NCBI GenBank assembly: GCA_033439795.1
Contig: JAUTDP010000016.1
Span: 744,001-808,000 of the forward strand
Direction of reading: 5' to 3'
DNA from: Sordaria brevicollis
Lineage: Eukaryota; Ascomycota; Sordariomycetes; Sordariales; Sordariaceae
DNA length: 64,000 nucleotides
Shown here: piece by piece, positions 32,501 through 45,028 of the stretch
Position numbering within the stretch: position 1 is the stretch's first letter
How the letters are laid out: every line of letters starts with the position of its first letter
The notes under the pieces: generated by a model
What the model was told of the DNA's origin: nothing
The model's database searches: none
Seen by the model: only the letters and a program-made list of their open reading frames with translations
Translations under genes and position numbers: made by a program

Positions 32501-33496
32501 GAGTCTGGAATGACATGTCAATAGTGTGGTCCCTTCCGTGGATATCAACAAGGGCTTCCCATTCAGAACAAAGGGTCTGGTGGCATCAGTCATTGATGCC
32601 TTCTCGTCCCAATCGATAACGTCCCGCATATCAGAGATGCAATGCAGTTGCCTTTCCATCATGTGAATGCCACGACTCGCGGTTTGTCAGCGCTATCGTG
32701 CATCCACGTGCATCAGGACGGCACGGTCTTTCGCAACCGGACTTTCTTCCCAGTGTGTAGATATGAGGACTCCCATCGCGGCTGTTCGGCATTTGCCAGT
32801 CCCGAAGAAGGTCGCACTTCGCAAGAGAAGATTGGAAGCCTGGTAGAACGCAAAACATGGGAACGGGAGCAATCGTTTTCGATTCTCGCGGCAACAGCCC
32901 AATGACCTTCCTTCTTGGCTTTCTTCGCGCCGCAGAGATGCATGGAATGCCACCGCGTTTGTTGAATCTATTAGACGCAGGTAATATGGCATACCTATTG
33001 CTCGCATTGCTTGTAAGCGAGAGTTAAGCGAGCAAGCGATGGGGATGGTAAATGAGACTTGTGATAACGCGGTTGTTGTGGAAGGTGGTGGTGTTGATGA
33101 GGAGGAGGAGGACTGTGTCACCGTCCTCGGCCACCTGCGGAAGGGTGCGCAAGCGACGCAAGCGAGCCTCTTCTCAATTCCAGGCCTTGCCATGCATCGA
33201 ATTATCGCTTCATTGACGGAGTGAGATGTTACCAAGAAGCGGGGTGGAAATGATCTCTCAAAATCTTCCTCAATTCTTCAGCAAAAGACACCACATCGCG
33301 TCAATGAATTCGGAGCGAACTTGCGCTGCGTCGCATTTTCATTTTCGCACTCATTTCCATGCCCCACAAAACCCGCATTAGACGCAGCCAACACGCATTA
33401 GCGTCCCCACTAACGCGCTTGTAAGCGCCGGAGCTGTATGCTTTCCCCTACCATTCGCCAACTTTGCGCCATTAAGCGGGGCCGTGCTGCATGGCG
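29597..33496. other. long intergenic region with local duplications
   Basis: It begins with the promoter of the cysteine-module gene, including a GAT microsatellite at about 29713-29735. Several open frames (30411-30695 and 30697-31185 minus, 31311-31730 plus) overlap antiparallel partners and lack codon bias. A direct duplication lies at 31994-32238. GCAAGCGA-type words recur at about 32250, 33020 and 33150. No gene is supported. Confidence 0.4.
31994..32238. repeat. diverged tandem duplication, unit about 132-137 bp
   Basis: Copy 1 starts at 31994 (CACCAGATTGACAGCCCTCT) and copy 2 at 32131 (CACCGGATTGAAAGCCCTCT). Both go on through CGCCTCGCTACCGGCAT and CTGTTGGTCCTGCCGAT. The second copy is slightly shorter. 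Confidence 0.8.
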
Positions 33497-33501
33497 CTTT
33501 T

Positions 33502-33673
33502 TGTCACAATACTGGGTAGCCCACTCTGGGAGGACAGAGTACACGTGACTATAACCGAGGTCTAGAGTCTAAGGGATTTTACAATAACTAGAAATCTGCA
33601 CGTCTATAGAATTTTATATAATTATATACAATTAAACCTTCTTTACTACCCTAATATTACCGCTATTATTATA
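33502..33673 (+). repeat. left LTR (172 bp)
   Basis: It starts TGTCACAATACTGGG and ends TTATTATA (originally ending CA). Its first 64 positions keep G/C where the right LTR has A/T, while from position 85 on it is the mutated partner. Confidence 0.93.
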
Positions 33674-33734
33674 ATTAAGAGTCTTACCGATTCGACCGAA
33701 CTACATTAATAATAATAATAATATCGTCGTCGAA

Positions 33735-36700
33735 GATTAATAATATTTATTTCAATTCGCTAAAAGATTAACCCACCTAAAAAAATACCTTTATTTCCTA
33801 AGCCCAAAACCTAGGGCTATAAAATTATATCGATCCTATAGACCGGTAACCTTAACCTATTAAACCCGTCGAACCCAATATCGAAAATTATAAAAGCGAA
33901 GAATCCGAAGGAAAAACCGTAATTAAAAGGAAGGCCCGCCTTAAAGAGCTTTCTATTACTACTATACGTAATAATTTATATTACGAATATAATTATTACG
34001 ATTATATAACCGAAAAAAACGATTAATATACCGATTTAAAAGCTATTATAAACCTCGGGGCCAAAAAAACCCAATTGAATTTATAAATAATAAAAACTAT
34101 TAAAAATCTATACCGTGAAATTAATTTCATTAAACGCTCTAGAATCTACGAATAGTATAATAACTTTACTAAAATAATGTATTTTAACGATAAAAAAGCT
34201 AAAAAATTAATTAAAACCTAATTAATCGCTATCCTACGCCCCGGCCGCACTAATCGCGATTAAATAATTTAATTATTTTAATAAAAATAAATTATAACCC
34301 TATATAAAGCGCGCAAAATCCCTAAAGCTATAAATCCTAATATTTAATTTACCGAATTCTATTTCGCTATTAAGGGAAATCCTTACTCTATTTAAATAAA
34401 TTTATATTAATTATAATATAATAAAGAGGTTATAAAGAATAACCGCACAAATATAAAATTCCGCACTATTATTAAAAATTTTCGTAAAATAATAATAATA
34501 AATCCTATTTAGGTAAAAGGTTAACCAACCCCCCATTAAAAAATATAATATTTACAATTATATTAAATAAAAAGCCTATTACGGAAAACGCTCTTAATAA
34601 TAATAATTAACACTCTAATACGAATATTAAAAAGGGATAAAAAGAAACTATAACCCCAATAAATAATAATAATAGTAAAAAACCCTCTTCTAAATTAATT
34701 AATAAAAAAAGAGCCTCCTCCCCGTCCTAATAAATACGTAAAACCCGCCGTAGTACCTATAAGCTTTATAATTAATAAAGCTATAACGTTTATAAATACT
34801 ATTATATACGCCCTTAAATCGTATTCGAAGGATAAATCGAAAATAAGGAGATTAAAAAGCGTACTTTAACGAATATAAAAAAAGATAAGAAATTTAAAAA
34901 TACTATTACTCAATTATATAAATAAAAAGATAACGAATTTACTTAAAAATAATTCTATAATTGTTTAATAAATAAAAATAATTTCTTAATACTTATAAAT
35001 TCCCGCGCTATATACCCGTTAAAAAATTCTATAATTCTTAACTTAAATATAATAATTTATATCTTTAATAAAATTAATCGCTTTAAAAACCTTACCCCTA
35101 TAAATATTAATAATTACGTATAAATTAGGAATAATTAAATTACTATTAAAGGATACGGAAATATTATTATTAAAATTTAGAATAATAATAAAATAAAGGA
35201 ACTAATCCTCCCTAACGTTACGCTAATATTAAATATAGCGTATAATTTTATTTCCTTAAAATAATTCGAAAATAATTATATTTATTAAAATTATAAAAAC
35301 GGTTACCTTCGTTCCAATTTTACGAATTTACTAATTTACTACGTTTATTCTATATATAAATAATTTATTTTAAAATACGTCCCCCTAATATTAAATAACG
35401 CTAACGAATCTTCTTTTACAGTACGTACCTTTAATTATTCTTAATAAAAATTATAAAAGGGCGAAACCTTTCGTTAATATTTTTAATTTAATTACCTAAA
35501 ATTAAATACGTTCGCAAAATTTATTAAATAAATTTATAGGGTCCGCTTTAAAGGGCTAAATATAATATACTATAATTTATATACTTTAATTAAATTAAAG
35601 CGCTAAATACGTAAAGAACCTTATAATTACTTTAAAAATTTAAAATTATAATTCGTTATCAATTTCTTTTTTTATATTAAAACCAAAATACAAAATAAAA
35701 AATATTCAAATTTAATAATAATTATAAATCGGTAATTTAAATATATTTAAATTTACTATTTAAATAACTGGGAAATTAATATTATTCTAACTAATCTCTA
35801 AAGCCTTTTTATAAGCTTATAAACTTAATACAATATTATTCCTCGGGTAATTAAATATAATAATAAAATAATTAACAATTATAAAATTATAATTTAATTA
35901 ATTTATTACAATATATTTATTAAACCCTCCGCCCCTTATACGTAAACGTAAAATAAAAGTATAAAACGCTTAGGGGGTATAATTAATATAAAGGTAATAT
36001 TAATACGCATTAATATAAATTTACTAAAAGCTTTATAATTAGAAATAATATATATAATAATATATTTATATAATTTAATGCTTAAAGTAGAATATTACTA
36101 AAAATCCTCTAAAAAGAGGCTTAAAATTTACTTTAATTTTAAAAATAATAAAATTCCTCTAATAAATCCCTCCTTAATAATTATATATTTAAAAGTTTAT
36201 AATTATAAAACCTTCGTTCTTATAACCGATATTATAAATAATAAAAATAAAATTAGGAAATTCAAAGAGCGAACGTAAATTAAATATTTAATTAGCTACT
36301 AATCTTCGAATTAATATTAAATTTAAAACCTATATACTAATTCGATTATTATAATATAAAATATCGTATTTAACGAAAACGAAATATTTACCGGTAATGT
36401 ATAAAAATTCTATAAATCCTTAAAGGTTTCTTTTAACGAATTGGCCGTATAATTAAAAACTTTTTATAATATAAATATTACCGAAGTAAATATTCTCGAA
36501 CTATTACTAACTTTCGAAGACCTAACGCCTAATTTTATTACCCTAAACTTTCCGACCGATATAAATAATATAATTAATACTTTAAAGGAAGGGAAAGAAA
36601 AAGAAATATTAGAAGATTAATATTAAAAGTAAATATAAATAGGTTAATACTTACTATAAATATAAAAATTAGAAATTATTTTAATATTATTAAACTAATC

Positions 36701-38950
36701 CTTAACGGTCCTTAAAATAGGGTTAAAAATTCAATCGGAATTATTAAAAAAACTTTTACCTTCGTAATTATTATTAAATTTCTAAAATATAGTAATAAAT
36801 TTAGAAGATAAAAAGTACTACTTAACGTCCCTAACCCTAAATAATATACTAACTTCCTTTCTAATTAACGGTTTTTCGAAATTTAACGAAGATTTATAAT
36901 TAACTATAAATTAATACCTCAATTAAATAACGTTATTCCTCGCCGGGCGGAAAAGCCGTCCTATAAATTTCTAAGGAAATATAATCGTAGACTAAACGTT
37001 TTTAAAAAAGATATAAAAAAAGGGAATCGAAATCGATCCCAATTATAATCCTAAATTAAAATTAATAAGGGAGAAGGTTAACCGTCTATAAAAATAAAGC
37101 TTATTAAAGACCCTCTACTAATTAAATTTTCTACCGCTCTTAAATTATTATTATAAACTCTCCCTATACCCTATAAGGGAATTATTTATTATTACCGAAA
37201 AGGAATACCTAATGGAATATTATAAAATAAAATTTTAAAAATAAATAAATACTAAGGAAGTATTTAATAAAGAAATTCTAAAATTATAATAAATTTACGT
37301 CTATAAATTCGATTAAAACGGTAAATTCTGAAAATATAAAATTCAATTAATAATAAAAAGAAATTAATAAATTAAAAATAGGATTCGAAAAACCTACGTA
37401 ACTATACTAATAATTAAATCGTTTCGCATCTTTATAATTATTATTACGTATTTCAACCTCGATTTAATCCAATACAATATAAGGAATATTTTTATTAATA
37501 TTCTATTAAATAAATTAATATATATATAAACTCCTCCTAAATATTAAAAGAAAAACTAAATAATCCGTTTACTTCGAGCGCTATATAATCTATAGAAATC
37601 ACCTCTCCTATAATAATAGGAATTCACTAAGACCCTTATAACTATAAATATATCCCCTATCCCTTTTAAATTTAATATTTTATATAAAGATAACGTTTTC
37701 CTATTTTTTTACGTCGATAATATCGTTATTATTTATTTAAATAAAAATAAAGAGGTTATTATAATTAAAAGAATAATCGTTACCCTATAAAAGAAATATA
37801 AATTTATTAACGGAAAGGAATTAAAATAGTTCTTAAAAATCGAAATTATTCGTAACCGCAAAAAACGATTAATTTAATTATTTTAATACAAATATATTAA
37901 AAAAATTATAAAGAAGGTTAAAAGGACGAAAAAATTCTTCTAAATTCCTATAATTAAAAAGGAATTAATACCCTATAAAAATAAAATACTACCCTATAAA
38001 ATTATAACCTACTAAATTAAAATCGGCTCTATCCTCTATATTACTATTATTATGCGCCTAAACGTTACCTTCCCTATTTCTAAATTTGTTTAATTCAATT
38101 CCAACCCTAGCCTAATATATTATAAAGCTATAAATCGAATCCTCCTTTATTTACTATCGATTTAAAACTACGCCCTCCAATTAAATAAACCTAATAGATA
38201 AAACTTTTATATAATAATTAATTCCTCTTTTATAAATAATTCCCTTAATTATAAAAGCTCCTAAACGTTTATATTAAAGCTATTAAATATAATAATCAAT
38301 TAACGTACTAATAAATAAAATACGGTAATTACCTCTTTTATAGAAGTAAAATTATTATCCCTTAATTAGGGTATTAAAAAAGTTATTTACGCTCGCCATT
38401 TTCTAAATAAACTAACTATAAATTTAAATTAATAAACTACGCTTATAAAATACGATAATAAATAAATAATCCAATTTATAATTAAGGAGGGTATATAATT
38501 AATAATTAAATTAAAGTATATTAATATATATAAATATTAATTACGCTAAATACAAAAGAGAAACCTTATTAATATTACCTATATCCCTATTAAGGAATAA
38601 ATTATAAATAGCCTTATAAAGAATTTTAAACCTATAGACTACGCTATTTCAATAATATAATTAAAGCTCATCGAATTCTAACGCCCTTTAACGAAATTGT
38701 AAAAGATTATTAACGCGTTTATTATAATAAGGATACCCAAAGAAATAAATTCGGAGAAGGAGGATAAGGGTTTTTAAAAAGAAATAAATAAAGAGGAGGC
38801 TATAAATAAATTAGTAAATAAACCTCACGATTTACTTAAAAGCTAACGTAATAAATAAAAACTTTAGAATTATTATTATAATAATTTAATTATAAAAATA
38901 TAAAACTCTAAGAGGTAAATAAATTATAGGGTATTTCTAAATAAATCTAA
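33735..38950 (+). pseudogene. copia gag-pol, inactivated by RIP
   Basis: Gag can be read from about 33740 with many stops; a piece like LGL-NYIDPIDR near 33817 fits the UBN2-type Gag domain. The protease Asp motif sits at 34998 (NSRA, Asp codon changed to Asn), followed by a G-Y-G strand and NVTLILN. The integrase C-terminal catalytic block is at 35922-35978 (KPSAPYT, stops, NKSIKRLGG; the Glu codon is now Lys). Reverse transcriptase keeps Y-V-D-N at 37710-37721 in place of Y-V-D-D. RNase H shows SFIEVKLLSL at about 38335. The pol motifs share one frame, and Gag lies in another frame upstream. Mutations are C to T and G to A. Confidence 0.88.
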
Positions 38951-38981
38951 TACTAATTTATAGCCCAAATCTAAAGGGGTA

Positions 38982-39153
38982 TATTATAATACTAGGTAGC
39001 CCACTCTGGGAGGACAGAGTATACGTAACTATAACCGAAGTCTAAAGTCTAAGGGATTTTACAATGACTAGAGATCTGCACGTCTGTAGAATCTTACACA
39101 ATTATACACAATCAAGCCTTCTTTACTGCCCCAATATTACCGCTATTATTACA
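38982..39153 (+). repeat. right LTR (172 bp)
   Basis: It starts TATTATAATACTAGG and ends TTATTACA. It is mutated in its first 64 positions and preserved from position 85 to its end, the mirror of the left LTR. Confidence 0.93.
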
Positions 39154-39158
39154 CTTTT

Positions 39159-42100
39159 GGCGTCACACATACCCGCGGTGCGGAGTCAATCTAGCGGAGT
39201 CGGGGTCTTGCGTGGCTTGCTCGCTCTCAGTGCAGCAATAATTGTTTTTCCCACGAAAGTCGAGATCCGTGATGGGATGTGCAGTTGTCTACGGCTTCAA
39301 CCGGGAAACATCGAAAGCATCATGTGCAGACCGCATATTCAAGTTACACTGCCTTTGAACTTGCTTTTCGCTTGCTGCCTGCTCACATGGCTCACATGCG
39401 AACGAAGACGAGTGAAGACTGCCGGTCGGCACCGTGGTCGCCGCAGCTTCTTGCATTTGATCCGTCAACCGTCATATGGTCGGCCTGGCCATGGATTTGG
39501 GCCGGTTTGACTGCCGGGCTTTGCATTGCTTTGCTTTTTGGCTTCCTACAAGGCTGAAAGCTCGAATTCTATCTGTTCTTTGGCCATGTGGTGAACGACC
39601 ACTGGATAGTCCCCGACTCCCGAAGGATTGATCGATGATATGGTTAGCTTGGGCAGTGCTAGGCTTTCTTGAAATGTTGACCGATAACCTTTACGGAAAG
39701 TTGAAAATTAGAGAAGTTTATGCAAAGTAGGTCTTTTACCTGAGGAATTGCTGAGAGCAAAGACCTTGATCATTCAATGGCTTTACATTTGGCCCATGAA
39801 GGTTCGGTGACAATCCCGGCCGAGGATATCGGAGGCCCGGTTCCCGGCAAGCCGCCCCGTCCGGTCCGTGCGCCCCACCTTATCTCGGTAACCCCAGGGT
39901 TGAGGTTCTCAACTTCCGTGCCGTTGGAATGCAGCACCGACACCATGGCTACGCAACAAAGGTCCTTTGTCGTTCATTCTGAAGAAATGACCCGAAGGGA
40001 TGCATCACAATACGGAGTTCTCAACATCCGGAGTTTATCAATGAAAGGGTGGGTAGGGTTGAAGATGCAGGCTTGAGGCGTAGAAGGTAAGGGGAGGGCT
40101 TCTTACGAATGTCTGCTTTCTCACGGCTGCTTACTGTGTTACTACCTAGGTATTTGTTCCTTTGAGTGCCGAGACATCCAACTTCTTTTCGTAGAATGGA
40201 TGGATGGTAAGAGTCTTCCCGTGTGGCTTTGCTTTGCGATGTGATGAGATGAGATGAGTGTGTCCGTATCTTGGTTCTGACGTTGACAAATGTCGTTGGT
40301 TTCATCTTGACGGGACCTCTATCTTCGCTATCAAGGACCGACGGAAAGAGAAGGTGACTATCGGCAACGGAAGTTTGAAACATGAAGCTATCGTGAAGAT
40401 CATTGTCAATGATAACAACGGTTTCAAAGGCTCGCGGGGAATGTTGCAACGAACAGAAGCTCGGACGTGTTAATCTATTTCTCACGAACTGGTAACGAAC
40501 CTGTTACTTGGGTGCTGAACCAGGGTTAGGAGGGGAATCCGACCCAGCGCACTGGATGATACCGATGATCAGACACCGAACTCCTGGGAGATGGATGGGT
40601 GATGAGCAACAATCCAGATGCATTCATCTCCCTGTGCCTTCAAAGATTCTGGGCCGAATGATGGAATTGACCTGTCAACACCAAATCTGTTGCGCCACAA
40701 AAACACTCTGTCGGCATACCAGTGGTGTATGTCAGACTGGCTGCACCCGACTTTTGGGTTCGGTATTTCCTAGAAGATGGTGGTAAGATGGGGGCCTATT
40801 TCGAGCCTCTTTGGAGTACTGGGTAAAATTCGCTGCGCCTTCGACTTGCAGTCTTTCTCTAGTCACGGTTACTCGAAAATAGCCGTTATGGTCAGCAATC
40901 CAATTCATCATGTCGAGTTTTCGGCGATGTCATCGTCCTGATATCGTCAACTCTTGGCACGCCCAAAATGCGGGGCTTTTTGGTGGTGCTACTGTGTTCA
41001 AGGTGCTGAAACGCGATCTAGCTTGTCGAAAAGCCAAGAGGTCTCATTCCGTCAACTTTGGCGAAGATCGGTTCGAGGTCTGTGAGGTCTGTGATGTTTG
41101 GGCAATTGTGCATGTCGTGCTCCTGGGACGTTTGTGATGGACCCCGGGGAATCTCGCCTTGTCGTCAGACAGGGAAGGCAAAGAAGAAGGGAAGCGGAAT
41201 CTTTTGGGTCGGTTTGTTTCAAACAGTTTTCCGGGTTGGATTCCGACAGCATGGCTCATGGCCTCATGGAAAGCGATTTGCGTCCCTTGTTGTCGAGGGA
41301 TGATTCTCACTGGGAGTGTTGCCTGACAGGGAGAGAGAACAAGGAGATGACCGAGCGCCGGAAGCATGGCAAGCAAGCAATCGTAGAATTTCTGACACAA
41401 TTGACAGGGAGAAAGGAGTAAAGAAAACGACGTTCTCGGCCTTTGACAGCAAAAGATCAGCAATCTTGTTGCCTTCGACAGTCAAGTAAAAGTTTGCAAA
41501 AATCCTTGAAGCCCATCAATGCCCGGACAATTGAGTTGAATCCTTGAATCCTTGCCGGAAGTGACAGCCGGCAACGTGCACTTCCAGGTTGCGAACGCAG
41601 GGGCAGCGAAGAACGTGCAGAAGCGAGGAAAGCGAAACAGCCCTAACAACATTGGTCAGTTTCAATCTGTCGGCCGATTTTTTTTTTTCAGGTTCGCCGT
41701 CGGTCTTCCAGAGGTTCGTGTTGCGATGCAATCTCGCCCGTCTCTTTGAAGTGCAGTGTAGAACGGTCGCGATGGAGTCGTCGTGATGTCGTGCTGGTAA
41801 AGACGCTGGACAACCACCCGCCTCCGCAATGCGCCCGCAGGGGCAGACGGAAGCACAAGCAACCGACAGAGGACATGAGCCAAGATTGCGTGCAACCACA
41901 ACATCGGGCCCTCGCTGGAAATTACCCAGCATCTCGAAGCATGTTGCCGTTCTGATTCCGTGCCAAAAATACCCTTTTCAAGACAGAGATGGTGGGCAAA
42001 TTGAAGATGCGCCGTCAATGGTGGACACGACGCTGGGCGGGGATATTCGTGGGCTAAATCGAGCATCCTTGGCATCTTAGGCGGGTTGCAGATGGTGCTA

Positions 42101-44134
42101 ATCCCAAACTGGCCTAATGGCTTTCCTTTTGCAGACAGTCCACCAATCATAAAGGACCAAAATCTGCCAAGTTTAATGAGTTAGCCGCGCATCTTGCTTG
42201 GTGGAGCTTGGGGGACTGGGGGAAAGCGGACAGCGACGACTGACAACTCCGATGTCAAGTTCTCTTCCACCAAACCACGAGCGAATGTGACTTTTCAATC
42301 TCTCGACGTTCCGACTTCCGCTTTGCTTGCTTGCTTTTTTTTTTGCCCAAGACACCGAGAAGTCTCTGCCCAGCTCAATGACCGCCGCCTCGAGGCTGGG
42401 CTATCGCCACCTCTTTTCGTGTCTGGCCTTCACCACGGTGTGTCAATCCAATATTCCAGGCGACCCGTTTGGCGTCTGCCGTCCAGCCGTCGGTCGTCAA
42501 AGACAATGTCTCGGGTCCTTACTTGGAAGCCCGCAGTTCTCGCCAGCCCAGAATCATCCACGCTGCAGCCTTGGAATTTTTCACTTTGAGGATGTCCCAG
42601 CTGGAAACCAGAGATTCGTTAACAAACTGACAGAAACCTGGCAAAGTTGCCGATGTTCTATCTCCAAGGCGCAGGGCCGGCATTTTGCCCACTGAGTTTG
42701 GCGCCATCAACCCAGTCCGCTCATCTCGTTAATGCGTTTCTCGATACCTTTACACTACCTTCAATCAGGCCCATTAACCCGACCAAGCGCTATCTACTGT
42801 TACTCGCCCTTGGACGAACACAGCCAAGGCATTTTCCCCATCGCACCGAAACAATCAAGTCGAACAGAACCACAGCATGCGGAGCGGGAGGGACTTGAAA
42901 GAGGAACACGGCCAACGACACCATCGCGTCGTCGAACTATTGCACCCGTTTTCGTCCAACCGGCGGATAGTTACCGTGAGAGACGCCTTGTGTACAAAGG
43001 CAGCAAGTGCTATGCCAGCCGAGCCGTGGGAACCGTGGCATGTGGGAGAGCTATAGGTTGCAATATTGAGGCCTCGTCTTGTGGGATTTGCATGGATCAA
43101 TTACAAAGGTACCTACCTCTACGGCGCGTGTAAAAGTCTTGGAAGGCAGGTTGCCAAGGTGGGTGGGATCGAATGGATGCACCCTTGCGGACTTTTTAGA
43201 CGCAGTGGTTCTGGGCAAAATCTCGGCGAGGAAGAAGTCCTCGACATTGATGGGTACGTACACTTTGGGAACGGATACCTTTTGACCCTTCCTCATTTTG
43301 ACTCACAAACGACGACGACGACGACGACGACCGGCTTAGACGGCCAAAGAATAGCGTCTGCTACCCAAAATTGTCCGTCCTTTTTTCCGTTGTCTGGTTG
43401 TCTCATCCGTATCCTCGCTATGCTACCTAGCATGGTATCGATACTACTACATGGGACATGAGATATGGGCATGGGCCTTTTTTCGTTCATCTTCCATCTT
43501 CCCCGGATCATCACGATGCTGTCTTTTTGCGAGTGCAAAGGGCTTCATGTGTTCTCCTGCAGAAACACAAAACATCAACACTGTCAGAGCCCCTTCAGAC
43601 CCATTCAACCGGTTCTGCATATCACTTAGTCTCGAGATATGTTTGCTTTTCTTCACAGTACAGAGTACAGTTCTTGCCCCGGTCAATGGACCCTTGTGTG
43701 CCTCACCCTCGCCCTTGTCGTTGTCCAGGTCAGCGGACAACGGCCGTGCTTAGACTAGTTGACAGCCACGTTCCTCTGACCCCCGTCCTCACCAATATCC
43801 CCGGCCACCACCACCACACCCGCTGGCCTAAGATCCGGCCCACACACACTTACACCCCCAGTCACCCACTCTGCCTCGTCGAGTTACCATATATACCTTT
43901 GCAAGTCCTGCCGTTTTTATCCCACAACTTTTAAGAGTCATGATCATCGGTCTTAGTCTTGTCACCTTGTCTACGCCGTCTTCTTACTTATACTCAACCC
44001 TTACCTCTTCTGGTCAGATCTTCTAGAAGCCTTTAATACTCTCGCTTCTGTCCACCACTAGACAACACTCGACGATCACTTCTCTTCACGATCTCCTCGA
44101 GTTCTCTCCTCATACAACACACACATCAGCCAAA
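39159..44134. other. long intergenic region
   Basis: Composition is normal from the first base after the retroelement. No frame has convincing coding character. Noted: ATGAG/GATGAG units at about 40240-40260, a T run at about 41680, an ACG microsatellite at about 43307-43331, and a TATA-like ATATATA at about 43890, roughly 240 bases before the DUF3455 gene, with a CT-rich leader after it. Confidence 0.45.
43307..43331. repeat. ACG trinucleotide microsatellite
   Basis: About eight uninterrupted ACG units, outside any supported gene. Confidence 0.9.
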
Positions 44135-44985
44135 ATGGTCTCCACAAAGAGCCTCCTACTTGCTGCCTTCAGCACAATAGCATATGCTGCTCCCACCAAA
44201 GGGCCTTGCAAATCCCTAACACCTACACTTCCCAGCACCGGAGGTATGTCTCTCTCCCCTTTCCTTTCCCTCTCCAACCCTCACTAACAATCATTACCAT
44301 AGGCGACGACCTAATCTCCCCGTCCCCCACCGCCCGCCTCAAGAAAATCGTCATCGGCCACGGCATCCAAAACTACACCTGCGTCTCTGCCCTGGGAGCC
44401 GCGTCTCCTACCCCCTCAGCAACCGGCGCCCTCGCCGTCCTCTACGACGTCACCACCCTCTACCCGGGCCTCTCCAAATCCTCTTTGTCTCTCTCCGCCT
44501 TCAACCTCCTACCTCACGCCCTCCTCTGGGACCGACCCGTCCCCCTCAACCGCCCCGACAACTCCTCCTACTCCGCCTCCACCACCTCCCCCTTCCCCGC
44601 ACACTCCGACCTTACCAACCTCGCCAACTACCCCTCCCTCAAGTACGCAGGGCACCACTTCTTCGACAACACCGGTACTCCCATCTTCGACCTCGACGTC
44701 TCCGGCCTCAAGGCCAGCGTGACAAAGATCGGAAACGTAGCCGCCCCAAAAGATGCGGATAGGGGTGTTTTGGATACGGGCGCGGTGGCGTGGTTGAAGT
44801 TGGTTGATAACAAGAAGGGGGAGAGCAAGGGGGTTAATCTGGTTTATAGGGTGCAGACGGCGGGGGGGAATCCGGAGGGTTGTGTTGTTGCCGATGGGGG
44901 GAATGGGAAGGAGAAGAGGGGGTTGGGAGTGGGGGAGACGCAGAGTGTGCCGTATACGACTTTTTATTGGTTTTATGAGGAGTAG
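44135..44985 (+). CDS. secreted DUF3455 protein
   Basis: Exons 44135-44243 and 44303-44985 (59-nt intron, GTATGT donor, CTAAC branch, TAG acceptor) join in phase 1 to give 263 aa. The first 18 residues (KSLLLAAFSTIAYAA) are a clear signal peptide with an A-x-A cleavage site, so the protein should be secreted. GHGIQNYTCVSAL and ALAVLYDVTTLYP are the hallmark start of DUF3455, and YAGHHFFDNTGTPIFDL plus DTGAVAWLKLVDNKKGES and VYRVQTAGGNPEGC follow in family order, with the end at TFYWFYEE. Members are sometimes misnamed malate dehydrogenase. No activity is known. Several Cys (visible in YTC and EGC) may pair. An ATATATA box about 240 bases upstream is the likely promoter. Confidence 0.85.
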
Positions 44986-44998
44986 GCGAGTCTATGGA

Positions 44999-45028
44999 GG
45001 GGGATGGGGGATGGGGGATGGGGGATGG
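44999..45028. repeat. GGGGGAT tandem repeat, G-quadruplex-prone
   Basis: Four runs of GGGG or GGGGG, separated by AT, immediately after the DUF3455 stop codon on the coding strand. Confidence 0.8.

Larger units (their letters stand above)
33497..39158 (+). mobile_element. RIP-degraded Ty1/copia LTR retrotransposon
   Basis: A 5652-bp element (33502-39153) is flanked by a perfect 5-bp target duplication CTTTT (33497-33501 and 39154-39158). LTRs are 172 bp each. The internal part is extremely AT-rich and full of TAA/TAG, yet in frame it still shows copia order: Gag, protease, integrase, reverse transcriptase, RNase H. A purine run (AAAGGGG) just before the right LTR at about 38974-38979 is the likely polypurine tract. 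Domain order and the 5-bp duplication place it in Ty1/copia. It is dead. Confidence 0.93.

Noticed and set aside
33300..33500. Possible extra transposon end next to the copia element (CGCATTAG words)
   Set aside because: No matching inverted end or target duplication was found.
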